A stretch of DNA of 64,000 nucleotides, taken from positions 62,001 to 126,000 of the forward strand of contig NZ_FZNY01000006.1 in the NCBI RefSeq assembly GCF_900188275.1, in the 5' to 3' direction. Shown here piece by piece: positions 8,716-17,240 of the stretch. This stretch comes from Dokdonia pacifica. Lineage in GTDB: Bacteria; Bacteroidota; Bacteroidia; Flavobacteriales; Flavobacteriaceae. The position numbers and the translations under genes were made by a program. The stretch's first letter is position 1. Each line of letters opens with the position of its first letter. The notes below the pieces were generated by a model, which was given only the letters and a program-made list of their open reading frames with translations, made no database searches and had not been told where the DNA came from.

Positions 8716-10311
8716 ATGCAAAAAGACACCATTACGTATTCTGAGACGGGATATTTTTCAAAGCTTATTTGTCATTATCTAGATCAGGATGAACGAGTAA
8801 CTCCTTTTTATCATAGATTCCCATCATTAGAGAATTTTGAAGCACAGATTATAGAAAAGCAAGCTTGGTTTTCATCGGCTTCTAGGAATGCATTGGTGAC
8901 CTCTTTAGAAAAACAATACGAACAATTTTCGGTATCTGATGCCACACAATTACATATAGAAAAACTTTCGGCAGCTACGACTTTTACTATTACAACAGGG
9001 CACCAGTTAAACCTCTTTACGGGACCGTTGTATTTTTTATATAAGATTATCCATACGATTACGCTTTCGCGAAAGCTAAAACAACAACACCCCAATTATG
9101 ATTTTGTACCTGTGTATTGGATGGCTACCGAAGATCATGATTTTGATGAAATTAATTACTTCCGATTCAAAGGATCAAAAATTCAATGGAATCGGGAAGA
9201 TGGTGGTGCTGTAGGCGAACTATCTACCGAAGGTCTTGATGCTGTTTTGGAATTATTTTCGACAGCTTTAGGGAGCTCAAAAAATGCACAATATTTAGCC
9301 TCTCTTTTTGAAGAAGCCTATATAAAACATAGTAATCTTGCAGATGCGACGCGATACCTGGCTAATGAGCTTTTTGGTGAATATGGTCTTGTGATTGTAG
9401 ATGGAAATGATGTAGGTTTAAAAACACTATTTGCACCTTATGTAGAGCGAGAACTATTTGAAGAAGTTGCTCATCAAACAGTAAATTCACAAACAGAAAA
9501 ACTCACTGCTTTAGGGTATCCAGAACAAGTACACCCTAGAGAAATTAATCTTTTCTATATCATAAAAGGGATTAGAGAGCGTATCATTAGAGATGGCAAT
9601 GATTTTGTAGTAAATAATACAGAGATTCGTTTTACAGAAACTGAAATTCGTTCTGAATTGCAAGCATATCCTGAGCGCTTTTCTCCAAATGCATTATTGC
9701 GCCCTTTATTTCAAGAAATTATTTTACCTAATCTTACCTATATAGGCGGAGGAGGAGAATTGGCTTATTGGTTTCAATTGAAATCTTGTTTTGAAGCAAT
9801 GGAAGTTCCTTTTCCTATGGTATTGCTTAGGAATTCTGCATTGATCAGAACAGAAAAGCAAAAGAAAAAAACGGAAGCATTATCGATTACAGATTCACAA
9901 TTGTTTTTAAAACAAAATGAGTTAGTGAATCAGAAAATACGCGCCATTTCAAATATAGATATAGATCTTTCTAAACAACGCCAATTTTTACAAGAGCAGT
10001 TTAAAGAAATGCATACTCTTGCTGCCGAGACTGATGCTTCTTTTATAGGCGCTGTCAAAGCACAAGAAGTAAAACAATTAAAAGGGCTTGATCACTTAGA
10101 ACAACGGTTATTAAGGGCTCAAAAAAGGAAGCTGAAAGATCAGGTGCAACGCGTTGTTGATATTCAAAATGCTGTATTTCCATTACAAAGTTTACAGGAA
10201 CGCAATACCAATTTTGCAGAATTCTATTTGGAATTTGGAACTGATTTAGTGCCTGCATTACTAGAATGCTTAGATCCTTTAGGTGGAGAATTTACATTAG
10301 TTACTTTGTAG
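8716..10311 (+). CDS. bshC: Putative bacillithiol synthase BshC (cysteine ligase)
   Basis: 531 aa. BshC is thought to join cysteine to GlcN-malate in the last step of bacillithiol synthesis. Recognisable features are TTGHQLNLFTGPLYFLYK near residue 94, YWMATEDHDFDEI near 134, and the C-terminal coiled coil (about 375-480) typical of this family. The ATG at 8716 was chosen over a TTG eight codons upstream because the -7 element overlaps that codon. A 15-of-16 copy of the palindrome (9062-9076) is read here as LSRKL. The 3' end overlaps the convergent trmL by 11 bp. The family assignment is confident; the enzymatic step rests on family knowledge. Confidence 0.93.
   Translation: MQKDTITYSETGYFSKLICHYLDQDERVTPFYHRFPSLENFEAQIIEKQAWFSSASRNALVTSLEKQYEQFSVSDATQLHIEKLSAATTFTITTGHQLNLFTGPLYFLYKIIHTITLSRKLKQQHPNYDFVPVYWMATEDHDFDEINYFRFKGSKIQWNREDGGAVGELSTEGLDAVLELFSTALGSSKNAQYLASLFEEAYIKHSNLADATRYLANELFGEYGLVIVDGNDVGLKTLFAPYVERELFEEVAHQTVNSQTEKLTALGYPEQVHPREINLFYIIKGIRERIIRDGNDFVVNNTEIRFTETEIRSELQAYPERFSPNALLRPLFQEIILPNLTYIGGGGELAYWFQLKSCFEAMEVPFPMVLLRNSALIRTEKQKKKTEALSITDSQLFLKQNELVNQKIRAISNIDIDLSKQRQFLQEQFKEMHTLAAETDASFIGAVKAQEVKQLKGLDHLEQRLLRAQKRKLKDQVQRVVDIQNAVFPLQSLQERNTNFAEFYLEFGTDLVPALLECLDPLGGEFTLVTL
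9062..9076. repeat. Palindrome copy inside bshC
   Basis: Fifteen of the sixteen palindrome bases are present (the last G is replaced by T). Read in the frame CTT TCG CGA AAG as LSRK. Confidence 0.85.
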
Positions 10312-10756
10312 ATAACTGCCGTATGCCTTCGTAGACTACAATACCAACAGCATTTGCGAGATTTAAACTGCGTATATGCTCACTGTATAAAGGAATTTTG
10401 TAAAGTGCCTCTGAGTGCTTCTCAGTAATTTCTTTTGGCAGTCCTTTTGATTCTTTTCCAAAGACTAAGAATAAATTGTCTTGGAATGGAATCTCATAAT
10501 GAGATTTTGTGCCATGACTGGATAGAAAGGCAAATTTTGCAGAAGCATTTACAGAAAAGAAATCATCGATACTATCATAATAGGTAACCGATAGGTGTTG
10601 CCAATAATCTAAACCTGCGCGTTTAAGGCGTGTATCTGTAATTTCAAAACCTAGTGGTTTTACAAGATGTAAACGACATCCAGAACCCAATGCAAGTCTA
10701 CCAATATTTCCTGTATTATTAGGAATTTCTGGGTGTATAAGAACAATGTTGAGCAT
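10301..10756 (-). CDS. trmL: tRNA (cytidine(34)-2'-O)-methyltransferase TrmL
   Basis: 151 aa, the usual length for TrmL. This SPOUT-fold (trefoil knot) enzyme methylates the 2'-O of the wobble base in certain tRNA-Leu species. Motifs seen: HPEIPNNTGNIGRLALGSG at residues 8-26, LVFGKESKGLP near 96-106 and the C-terminal SLNLANAVGIVVYE knot motif. The gene is convergent with bshC and overlaps it by 11 bp. The assignment is secure. Confidence 0.94.
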   Translation of the reverse strand: MLNIVLIHPEIPNNTGNIGRLALGSGCRLHLVKPLGFEITDTRLKRAGLDYWQHLSVTYYDSIDDFFSVNASAKFAFLSSHGTKSHYEIPFQDNLFLVFGKESKGLPKEITEKHSEALYKIPLYSEHIRSLNLANAVGIVVYEGIRQLSTK

Positions 10757-10913
10757 AAATTATAACAGTAAGTTATCGTAAGATATGATCTTGCTTATGT
10801 GTTGATTTATTTTAAGATTTTTCAAATCATAGCTTAATATATACTTAACTAAATAAGTGCAATATTAAAATGAAACTCTCGTGATTCTACTTTTTAGGTA
10901 AATTTCCTTTTAT

Positions 10914-11390
10914 TTAATGATCTCCTAATTTTTTTGCAATGTTATCATAATATTCTTGCGTAACTACTTCAGTCCAAGTTGTTGGTTGTCCACCACCATA
11001 TAAAGCTAAATAAGTTACATCACTATTCTTAGTTGATGAGTGCCAATGTTCGATATCTTTTTCACATTTAATTAAATCACCTTTTTTTAAAATGACTGGT
11101 TTTTTACCTCTTTCTTGATAATATGCTTCTCCATCTACAATTATTAAGACTTGAGCAGAACTATGTTTGTGCCAATCTAACGTTGAATTTGCTTTAAAGG
11201 TAGCTTTTGTGATATTGTAACCTAATTCAGTGTCATCGTGAATAATTGCATTTAACCAAGCTTCCCCTATATAATGAGTATTTGGAGCTTTTATTCCTTC
11301 TGTAAAATATGAGGAAACTTTATAGTCAGCATCTTGGGAAAACCCAGATAAAGAATTTAAAATTAACAGTGCTAAAATTATTTTTTTCAT
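10914..11390 (-). CDS. Secreted cupin-domain protein
   Basis: 158 aa. A signal peptide (MKKIILALLILNSLSGFSQ, cleaved about residue 19) precedes a single cupin barrel. Metal-binding positions are visible as LDWHKHSSAQVLII (two His and a Gln) and DIEHWHSS. The GDLIKC stretch corresponds to the second cupin motif. The substrate is unknown; many such proteins are called cupin_2 family. The gene stands alone, with non-coding sequence on both sides. Confidence 0.85.
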   Translation of the reverse strand: MKKIILALLILNSLSGFSQDADYKVSSYFTEGIKAPNTHYIGEAWLNAIIHDDTELGYNITKATFKANSTLDWHKHSSAQVLIIVDGEAYYQERGKKPVILKKGDLIKCEKDIEHWHSSTKNSDVTYLALYGGGQPTTWTEVVTQEYYDNIAKKLGDH

Positions 11391-11447
11391 TTTGATAATT
11401 TATTAAATATTTATTTTTAAAAATAATACCAAATTTACATTTTCAAT

Positions 11448-11510
11448 ATCCTAAAGGGATGGAAAATTTTTAATCATGACAAGATTGAGAAAAAGTCCAC
11501 CCTTCAGGGT
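11448..11510. repeat. Pair of mini-hairpins (ACCCTTCAGGGT type)
   Basis: ATCCTAAAGGGAT (11448-11460), flanked by TTTTC and GAAAA, and ACCCTTCAGGGT (11499-11510) resemble the hairpins at 75-86 and 109-120. They lie between two same-strand genes. There is no coding potential here; they are probably dispersed REP-like units. Confidence 0.5.
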
Positions 11511-11553
11511 AGGGGAAAAAGCTTTTTCGGATTTTTGGTGCGTTTTAACTAAA

Positions 11554-12270
11554 TCAAGTCAATAAATTCCCATGTTCATCCCATTTTGCGATGTCTCCGC
11601 GTTTACTTTGATCAATGCATTTTGCAATCCATTCTGGATCATAGGCAACACCATGCTGATCGAGTACGTCTTGTGGTACACCATCCCAAACATTAGGTTG
11701 ATTTCCTTTGTAACCTAAGTCTTTGATTCCCCACTCAGAAGTGTAGTAACCTGTCATGGTAAGATTTCGCATCAAACTAAACCATTGAATTTCAAAAGGA
11801 CGTTTTCTAGACGGAACCTCAGGATCGTAAAAAGCAATGGGATCTAAGATTTGCTTTTGTTGCGAAAGCTCTAGGGATTTGAACTCCTTATTAAATAACT
11901 CAAGCGATTGGTTGTCAAGCCACAATAAACCACCCAATAAGGTGTTTTGCATTCTTGGCATGTCTTTGCCAATAAACTCTATAAATTCAGGAACACCAGC
12001 TTCTAATGGGCCTCCTACTTCAGGTTTTGGAGGTAAAATTACTTCGCTTAATACAGCAATAGTTTCTAATTCATGCTCATTAAAAAGTTGTTCGGCATTC
12101 AGTTTTTCTATGCGTTCTAATTCTTCTGGAGTTCGTCCAAAAAAACCATCGGCGCTTTCAATAATTTGTTCTTCTAATGCAGGTTCTCCTTCACTTACAC
12201 AACTGTGTAAGCCAAGGCTTATGGCGCCTGCGCCTAGTAACATGGTTTGTATACTTTGTCTTCTGTCCAT
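11554..12270 (-). CDS. Gluconate 2-dehydrogenase subunit 3-like protein
   Basis: 238 aa. The N-terminus MDRRQSIQTMLLGAGAISLG looks like a twin-arginine signal followed by a lipobox-like LHSC. The rest resembles the small subunit of FAD-dependent membrane dehydrogenases (gluconate 2-dehydrogenase subunit 3, PF13618 type): ELETIAVLSEVILPP near the start and a C-terminal W-rich segment (TGYYTSEWGIKDLGYKG). An ATG at 12270 is preferred to a TTG two codons upstream. It is the third gene of an operon behind the GMC oxidoreductase, its expected partner. In known complexes this subunit helps export and stabilise the catalytic subunit. Confidence 0.85.
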   Translation of the reverse strand: MDRRQSIQTMLLGAGAISLGLHSCVSEGEPALEEQIIESADGFFGRTPEELERIEKLNAEQLFNEHELETIAVLSEVILPPKPEVGGPLEAGVPEFIEFIGKDMPRMQNTLLGGLLWLDNQSLELFNKEFKSLELSQQKQILDPIAFYDPEVPSRKRPFEIQWFSLMRNLTMTGYYTSEWGIKDLGYKGNQPNVWDGVPQDVLDQHGVAYDPEWIAKCIDQSKRGDIAKWDEHGNLLT

Positions 12271-12279
12271 AACCAACAG

Positions 12280-12735
12280 TTATTTTTTTATTATATAAAT
12301 TTCTACTCTCTGATTTTTTGAATCATTTTTTAAGGAGCTAACAGGTTGAGTATCTCTATTATCATTTATTTCAATATTTCCTATTTTGAATCCTAATTCT
12401 TCCATCAAAGTTGCTATTTTTTCTGCTCGTTTTAATGATAGTTTACTATCTCTTAGTAATTCATTTGTATTACAATGACTACTTAACTCTATAGAGTGAA
12501 TGTTATTTTCTAGGAGTATGTTAGTAAAAAATCTTAATGAATCTTTATGAGGGTATTCAATAGAATACGTCTCAAAATAAAATACAGGTAATCGTGTCTC
12601 ATTATTAATACAGTTTGAAATTTCTAATTCTTTTCCTGTTTCTTTGCTCGTTACTTTAATTGTATTTTGAGAAATTACTTGATGTCCTATTAATAAGTAA
12701 GTAAAGAATAATAAAGTACTAATTCTATTTTTCAT
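12280..12735 (-). CDS. Secreted OmpA-C-like protein
   Basis: 151 aa. A signal peptide (about residues 1-22) is followed by a domain resembling the OmpA C-terminal peptidoglycan-binding fold: LLRDSKLSLKRAEKIATLMEE corresponds to the NxxLSxxRAxxV helix, and the end NQRVEIYII matches NRRVEI. The domain is short and the N-terminal part is divergent. It is packed between the two dehydrogenase subunit genes (3 bp after GMC, 9 bp before the small subunit). That is unusual for this operon type and suggests anchoring of the complex to the cell wall. Confidence 0.7.
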   Translation of the reverse strand: MKNRISTLLFFTYLLIGHQVISQNTIKVTSKETGKELEISNCINNETRLPVFYFETYSIEYPHKDSLRFFTNILLENNIHSIELSSHCNTNELLRDSKLSLKRAEKIATLMEELGFKIGNIEINDNRDTQPVSSLKNDSKNQRVEIYIIKK

Positions 12736-12738
12736 TAC

Positions 12739-14457
12739 TTAAATATTCTGTTGTTTCAACTGCTCAATAATATAGTCTGATGCTCTCCAAGAGAGTGCCA
12801 ATATGGTCCATGTACAGTTTTTATCTGCTTGGGAAACAAAAGGCCCGGCATCTACAATAAATACATTGTCTACATCGTGCAGTTGATTAAACTTATTAGT
12901 TACTGATGTTTTAGGATCATTCCCCATACGGGTAGTTCCTACTTCGTGTATGATTTCACCGGGTTTATTTAAACCGTTGTCAGGTCCTCCAGGTCTGTCA
13001 CCTAATACTTGCCCACCCATATTATGGATAATTTCTTCAAAAGTATCTTGCATATGAGTCGCTTGTTTACGCTCTAAATCACTCCACTTGTAATTAAATT
13101 TGAGTACTGGAATTCCAAATTGATCAACAGTAGTTTCATCAATTTCACAGTAATTATCTTTACGGGCAACTCCTTCGCCACGACCAGCCATTCCGACAAC
13201 AGCTCCATAATATTTCTTCACATCATCTCGTAAGACATCGCCATATCCGCCTACTTTAGTTCCAAAGAATTTATTGAATTCATTGGCATTAAATCCAAAA
13301 CCATAACTAGGCATTCCCATACCTCCCCAGACTTCAATATGATATCCTCTTGGGAAATCTAGTTGAGAGTTGTCACCCCACCAAGGTGAGTAGACATGCA
13401 GTCCGCCGACACCATCTTCATTGTAAGAAGGTTTTCTATTCATTAACTGAGGAATAAAACCTGAGCGACTAGACCCTGTAGAATCATGTAAATATTTACC
13501 CACCACATCAGAACTATTTCCTAAGCCATTAGGATGCTGAGGACTTTTACTATTCAATAATATACGAGCAGAGCTACAAGCAGAAGCAGCTAGTACAACC
13601 ACACGAGCTTTTAATTTATATTCTCTACGATCATCTTTACTAATGTACGATACCCCTGTTGCTTTTCCTTCTTCATTTGTTGTCACTTCACGTACGACAC
13701 AGTTGGTATATAAGCGCACTTTTCCGCCACTTTTTTGAGCTGGAAAAATAAGGCAACTTCCTGAAGAAAAATCGGCATAAGCAGAGCAAGAACGTGCACA
13801 TTGCCCACAGTAAAAGCATACCCCACGATCATTATTTATTCGTTTGGTAAGCATAGACATTCTACTAGGAATCACAGGAATTCCAGATTTTCTGGCGCCT
13901 TGTATATAAAAAAGTTCGTGTAATCTTGGTTTAGGAGGCGGTAAAAAGAACCCATCAGGATCATTTTCTAGCCCTTCATTAGTACCAAAAACACCAATGA
14001 GTTTATCTACTTTATCATAATAGGGTTTGACATCTTCATACCCTATAGGCCAATCTTCTCCATATCCATCGCGTGTTTTTCCTTTAAAATCTTTAGGCCC
14101 AAAACGTAAAGAGATCCGTCCCCAGTGATTGGTACGTCCTCCTAGCATATGCGATCGAAACCAACGGAACTCGGTTCCTGGTTCATGCGTATACGGTTCT
14201 CCTTCTATCTCCCAGCCGCCATATGCCATATCAAATTCCCCAAAAGGACGATCTGTTCCCGCACCTCTTCTAGGCGATTGATGGGGCCATTTCATTTGTG
14301 TCATTGTTTTGGGATCGGCGGGATCAAAAAAGGGACCTGCTTCTACAACAGCAACATTAAAACCTGCGTCTGCTAATTGTTTGGTGGCCATACCGCCACC
14401 AGCACCAGAACCTACAATGATCACATCATAAATTTCGGAAGATTCTTTTATTTGCAT
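12739..14457 (-). CDS. GMC-family FAD-dependent oxidoreductase
   Basis: 572 aa. The N-terminal FAD-binding motif VGSGAGGGMATKQLADAG is at residues 15-32. The C-terminal GMC signature includes HEVGTTRMG and a terminal NVFIVDAGPFVSQ...TWTILALSWR segment. Cysteines C214, C217, C220 and C224 (CFYCGQCARSC) form a cluster motif like the 3Fe-4S site of FAD-dependent sugar dehydrogenases. Together with the downstream subunit-3 gene this suggests a periplasmic sugar or polyol dehydrogenase, perhaps a glycoside 3-dehydrogenase. The substrate cannot be read from sequence. The gene heads a three-gene operon; its upstream region holds a palindrome copy and the 8-bp tandem repeat. Confidence 0.92.
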   Translation of the reverse strand: MQIKESSEIYDVIIVGSGAGGGMATKQLADAGFNVAVVEAGPFFDPADPKTMTQMKWPHQSPRRGAGTDRPFGEFDMAYGGWEIEGEPYTHEPGTEFRWFRSHMLGGRTNHWGRISLRFGPKDFKGKTRDGYGEDWPIGYEDVKPYYDKVDKLIGVFGTNEGLENDPDGFFLPPPKPRLHELFYIQGARKSGIPVIPSRMSMLTKRINNDRGVCFYCGQCARSCSAYADFSSGSCLIFPAQKSGGKVRLYTNCVVREVTTNEEGKATGVSYISKDDRREYKLKARVVVLAASACSSARILLNSKSPQHPNGLGNSSDVVGKYLHDSTGSSRSGFIPQLMNRKPSYNEDGVGGLHVYSPWWGDNSQLDFPRGYHIEVWGGMGMPSYGFGFNANEFNKFFGTKVGGYGDVLRDDVKKYYGAVVGMAGRGEGVARKDNYCEIDETTVDQFGIPVLKFNYKWSDLERKQATHMQDTFEEIIHNMGGQVLGDRPGGPDNGLNKPGEIIHEVGTTRMGNDPKTSVTNKFNQLHDVDNVFIVDAGPFVSQADKNCTWTILALSWRASDYIIEQLKQQNI

Positions 14458-14539
14458 AGGATTGGAATAGTTTCCCCTAAAATACTAAAAAAAGAGTCAA
14501 GAAGAATTTACTTTTTCGCTTTCGCGAAAATGTATGCTG

Positions 14540-14640
14540 TTTAAGGGTTTAAGGGTTTAAGGGTTTAAGGGTTTAAGGGTTTAAGGGTTTAAGGGTTTAA
14601 GGGTTTAAGGGTTTAAGGGTTTAAGGGTTTAAGGGTTTAA
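14540..14640. repeat. Tandem repeat (TTTAAGGG) x about 12.6
   Basis: Twelve identical copies of TTTAAGGG plus a final TTTAA, uninterrupted. The array begins about 80 bp upstream of the GMC oxidoreductase start codon. Such perfect short tandem arrays are prone to slippage and could change promoter spacing. Confidence 0.95.
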
Positions 14641-14822
14641 AAAAGATATATAAGATACAAAGAATAGGATTCGTTTCTTCAATGGAACTACATAGATTAT
14701 GTTAGATGATTGAGTGATTTTCGCTTTTCGCGAAAATAGTATCGAAATTATCTGTTAGAAATAGAGTAACACTCTATTTTATGTGCTAAAAAAACTCATT
14801 TCTATAGAGAGGGAAGGGTGGG

Positions 14823-14987
14823 TGATCTCTCAACTGCGCTTGAGATGACTAGTTCTGTCATTTCGAGGGAAACGTAGTGGCGAGAAATCGCATAACAGTG
14901 AGTACGTCTAGGTTGACTTGTTTGAGATCTTGTTAGCTACTTTTCTGAGCTAGCCTATGTGATCTCTCGACTGCGCTCGAGATGACT
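14823..14987. repeat. REP-like hairpin repeats
   Basis: Two copies of a hairpin with the core CTCGACTGCGCTCGAG (14960-14987; a variant with CTCAACTGCGCTTGAG at 14823-14850) flank a related unit starting GTCATTTCGAGGGAAACG (about 14856). These are typical intergenic repeats of Bacteroidetes. They have no T-run and no coding frame. Confidence 0.7.
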
Positions 14988-15066
14988 CATCTTTTGTGAA
15001 GTGTATGTAATGATGCTGTTTTTTCTCACCCTTTGGGAGAGATGTCCGTAGGACAGAGAGGGAAGA

Positions 15067-16080
15067 TTATGCAAAAAACCAATAATCTTCTACGGGTTTT
15101 TTGGTCCATTTTTGGAGGTGTTCTAAAATTTCTTTCTTCCCATCTGGGGACGAAACAACAATAAGGATTTGTGGATTTTCTATGGTTGGAATAGCTTCAA
15201 AAGACTGCATGCGTACCTCATAAATATCTTTGCCTATCTGTTTTGAATTATTAGATACCCAATGGAATGTATCTTGGTACGACTGTAAGATTTTTGCCAT
15301 ATCTTTTCCATTACGACCAGCACCCCAAAGTACCAAGGGTCTACTATAATCTCGATCGATCTCGTAAAAAAAACGCATTTTTAAATCAAAATAACGATTG
15401 TCTTTATATTCCTCCCACGTTCGGGATATTCTATTAGAGCGATCTCTCCAGTGATGTAAAATAACATTTATTCCCATAACTTTTAAACCATGACGATACA
15501 TTCTAAAACAGAGATCATAATCTTCTGGATATACAATGGGATTAAAAGCACCTACGGCATCAAAATCTTCTTTATGGATAAGCCAGCAATGTGAAGGAAT
15601 CACACATTCCTTATAAATTTGTTGGTAATGAGTACTTGTTTTGGCTACTTCATTCAGCCAGCGTTCATAGCGTAAAAAACCATCTCCTACTTCACCTTCG
15701 TCTACAAAATGTTCGGTGCCTCCAGCAATGACATGACCTTTGCCGTATTTATGCCACTCATCTACGAGTACTTGAATTTTGTAGTCTGGCATTTTGTCGT
15801 CAGAGTCCATTCTATTAATGAGTGTGCCTTTAACTTCTCGATATCCGTATTGTAAGGTCGGAATAAGTTTAGGCGTATCACTATGAAATACACGTATTCT
15901 TGAGTCCGCTTTCGCGAAAGCGTCCAAAATATCAGGCGTAGCATCGGTACTATGATCATTTACGGCAATGAGTTCCCAGTTTTGATAGGTTTGTGCTATG
16001 ATAGAATCGATACAGTCGTGTAAATACGGAGCCGTGTCTTTTACGGCCATGATAATAGAAACGAGGGGTTCTGGATTCAT
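15067..16080 (-). CDS. GT2-family glycosyltransferase with C-terminal Rossmann-like domain
   Basis: 337 aa from the ATG at 16080, which begins MNPEPLVSIIMAVKD. A longer reading to 16167 only adds a divergent N-terminus that overlaps a palindrome copy. The GT-A fold shows VSIIMAVKD, AVNDHSTDAT and the metal-binding NRMDSDDK. After about residue 245 the segment PLVLWGAGRNGKDMAKIL looks like a nucleotide-binding Rossmann motif, an extra domain not found in every GT2. A full palindrome copy (15907-15922) is read as DAFAKAD. It probably adds a sugar to a surface glycan and is paired with the sugar-nucleotide epimerase gene upstream. Confidence 0.88.
   Translation of the reverse strand: MNPEPLVSIIMAVKDTAPYLHDCIDSIIAQTYQNWELIAVNDHSTDATPDILDAFAKADSRIRVFHSDTPKLIPTLQYGYREVKGTLINRMDSDDKMPDYKIQVLVDEWHKYGKGHVIAGGTEHFVDEGEVGDGFLRYERWLNEVAKTSTHYQQIYKECVIPSHCWLIHKEDFDAVGAFNPIVYPEDYDLCFRMYRHGLKVMGINVILHHWRDRSNRISRTWEEYKDNRYFDLKMRFFYEIDRDYSRPLVLWGAGRNGKDMAKILQSYQDTFHWVSNNSKQIGKDIYEVRMQSFEAIPTIENPQILIVVSSPDGKKEILEHLQKWTKKPVEDYWFFA
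15907..15922. repeat. Palindrome copy inside the GT2 gene
   Basis: A perfect CGCTTTCGCGAAAGCG, read on the minus strand as GCT TTC GCG AAA GCG (AFAKA). Confidence 0.9.
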
Positions 16081-16094
16081 AGATTTATAATTTT

Positions 16095-16108
16095 CGCTTT
16101 CGCGAAAG
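16095..16108. repeat. Palindrome copy upstream of the GT2 start
   Basis: Fourteen bases of the palindrome lie 15 bp before the GT2 start codon, in the 88-bp gap after the epimerase gene. Confidence 0.8.
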
Positions 16109-16168
16109 TAACTAAAGCTTCTAATATAGTCATAAGAAATGCTCAAGATAAAAGAGAGAATTTGCACG

Positions 16169-17164
16169 TTATGACTTCCAAGACTCAGGTAAGTTTTTAG
16201 TAATCTCTATGTTTTCAAATGTACTACTTTCTCTAGCGCCATGACTGTATACCCAATCTACCATTTTTAAGATGCCTTCTTGTAAAGGAGTTTCTGGCGA
16301 AGGATTAAAAATGGATGAAAATTTGGAATGGTCTGAATAGGCATGAACAACTTCTTCTCGTTGTTCGAGATGTTCTATATGTACTTCTGTTTTCATTGCC
16401 GTAGCAATTTCTTGTGCTAAGGTATTGACGGTAGTAGGAATGTCACTTCCTATATTAAAGGTTTGATTATACGCTTTCGCGAAAGCGGGAGCCTTTGCTA
16501 TATAAGGCGCAACATCATCTATATAGGTGAACGCACGACTTTGATTGCCATCTCCAAAAACAGTTAATGATTTATTTTGAAGGATTTGATTCATGAAAAT
16601 ACCCACCACATTACGATACTTATCTCCGATATTTTGATTCGGACCATATACATTGTGAGGTCTAAAAGTGATATAATTTAATCCAAAGAGCTTATGCGCA
16701 TTCTCAAGATCCATCTCTACGGCATATTTGGCAATGCCATACGGATCTTCGGGTTGTGGTTTTTGTTGTTCCTGTAAAGGAAGCTTCTGATCTCCATATA
16801 CAGCAATAGAAGAAGTAAACACAAAACATTTGATAGCGTGATTTACAGATGCATTAATGAGGTTGATACTTCCTATAAGATTGTTTTGGTAATTAAACTT
16901 GCGAATAAAATGACTCAAGCCTTCTGCGGCATAGGCGGCTAGATGATATACATAATCAAATGTGTATTCCTCAAAAAGAGCATTGACGAGTTGTGTATCT
17001 GTAATAGCGCCTTCTTTAAAAATAGCTTTAGGATGTACATTTTCTTTAAAACCACCAGAAAGGTCGTCTAAAACAATCACTTTATGATTTTGCTGTATAA
17101 GATGTGTGACGACATGAGAACCTATAAAACCTGCGCCTCCAGTAACTAAAGAAGTGTATTGCAT
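16169..17164 (-). CDS. NAD-dependent epimerase/dehydratase (extended SDR)
   Basis: 331 aa. The NAD-binding motif TGGAGFIGSH is at residues 8-17 and the catalytic Tyr/Lys pair in DPYGIAKYA is near residue 145, with FRPHNVYGP following. This is the UDP-glucose 4-epimerase-like branch of extended SDRs. The exact sugar is unknown. A full palindrome copy (16472-16487) is read as PAFAKAYN. The gene lies directly upstream of the glycosyltransferase, which suggests supply of an activated sugar for a surface glycan. Confidence 0.88.
   Translation of the reverse strand: MQYTSLVTGGAGFIGSHVVTHLIQQNHKVIVLDDLSGGFKENVHPKAIFKEGAITDTQLVNALFEEYTFDYVYHLAAYAAEGLSHFIRKFNYQNNLIGSINLINASVNHAIKCFVFTSSIAVYGDQKLPLQEQQKPQPEDPYGIAKYAVEMDLENAHKLFGLNYITFRPHNVYGPNQNIGDKYRNVVGIFMNQILQNKSLTVFGDGNQSRAFTYIDDVAPYIAKAPAFAKAYNQTFNIGSDIPTTVNTLAQEIATAMKTEVHIEHLEQREEVVHAYSDHSKFSSIFNPSPETPLQEGILKMVDWVYSHGARESSTFENIEITKNLPESWKS
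16472..16487. repeat. Palindrome copy inside the epimerase gene
   Basis: A perfect 16-bp copy, read as AFAKA on the minus strand. Confidence 0.9.
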
Positions 17165-17240
17165 ATTACAAACTTACGAATAAGCAATAGAGTACTAAAG
17201 TGTAATTGTGTACAAAAAAAGAAATGAAATTATAGAATTA

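Larger units (their letters stand above)
14458..15066. other. Repeat-rich non-coding region
   Basis: About 600 bp with no gene. It holds two partial palindrome copies (about 14517-14529 and 14722-14736), an 8-bp tandem repeat (14540-14640) and REP-like hairpins (14823-14850, about 14856-14892, 14960-14987). It is both the promoter region of the GMC operon and the 3' flank of the glycosyltransferase gene. Confidence 0.8.

Noticed and set aside
11837-12298. Plus-strand frame of 153 codons.
   Set aside because: It is the antisense of the subunit-3-like gene.
14540-14640. TTTAAGGG array as a telomere.
   Set aside because: It resembles plant-type telomere repeats only by chance; bacterial context and flanking genes are normal.
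16081-16167. N-terminal extension of the glycosyltransferase.
   Set aside because: The extra 29 codons cross a palindrome copy and the conserved domain begins right after the internal ATG at 16080.
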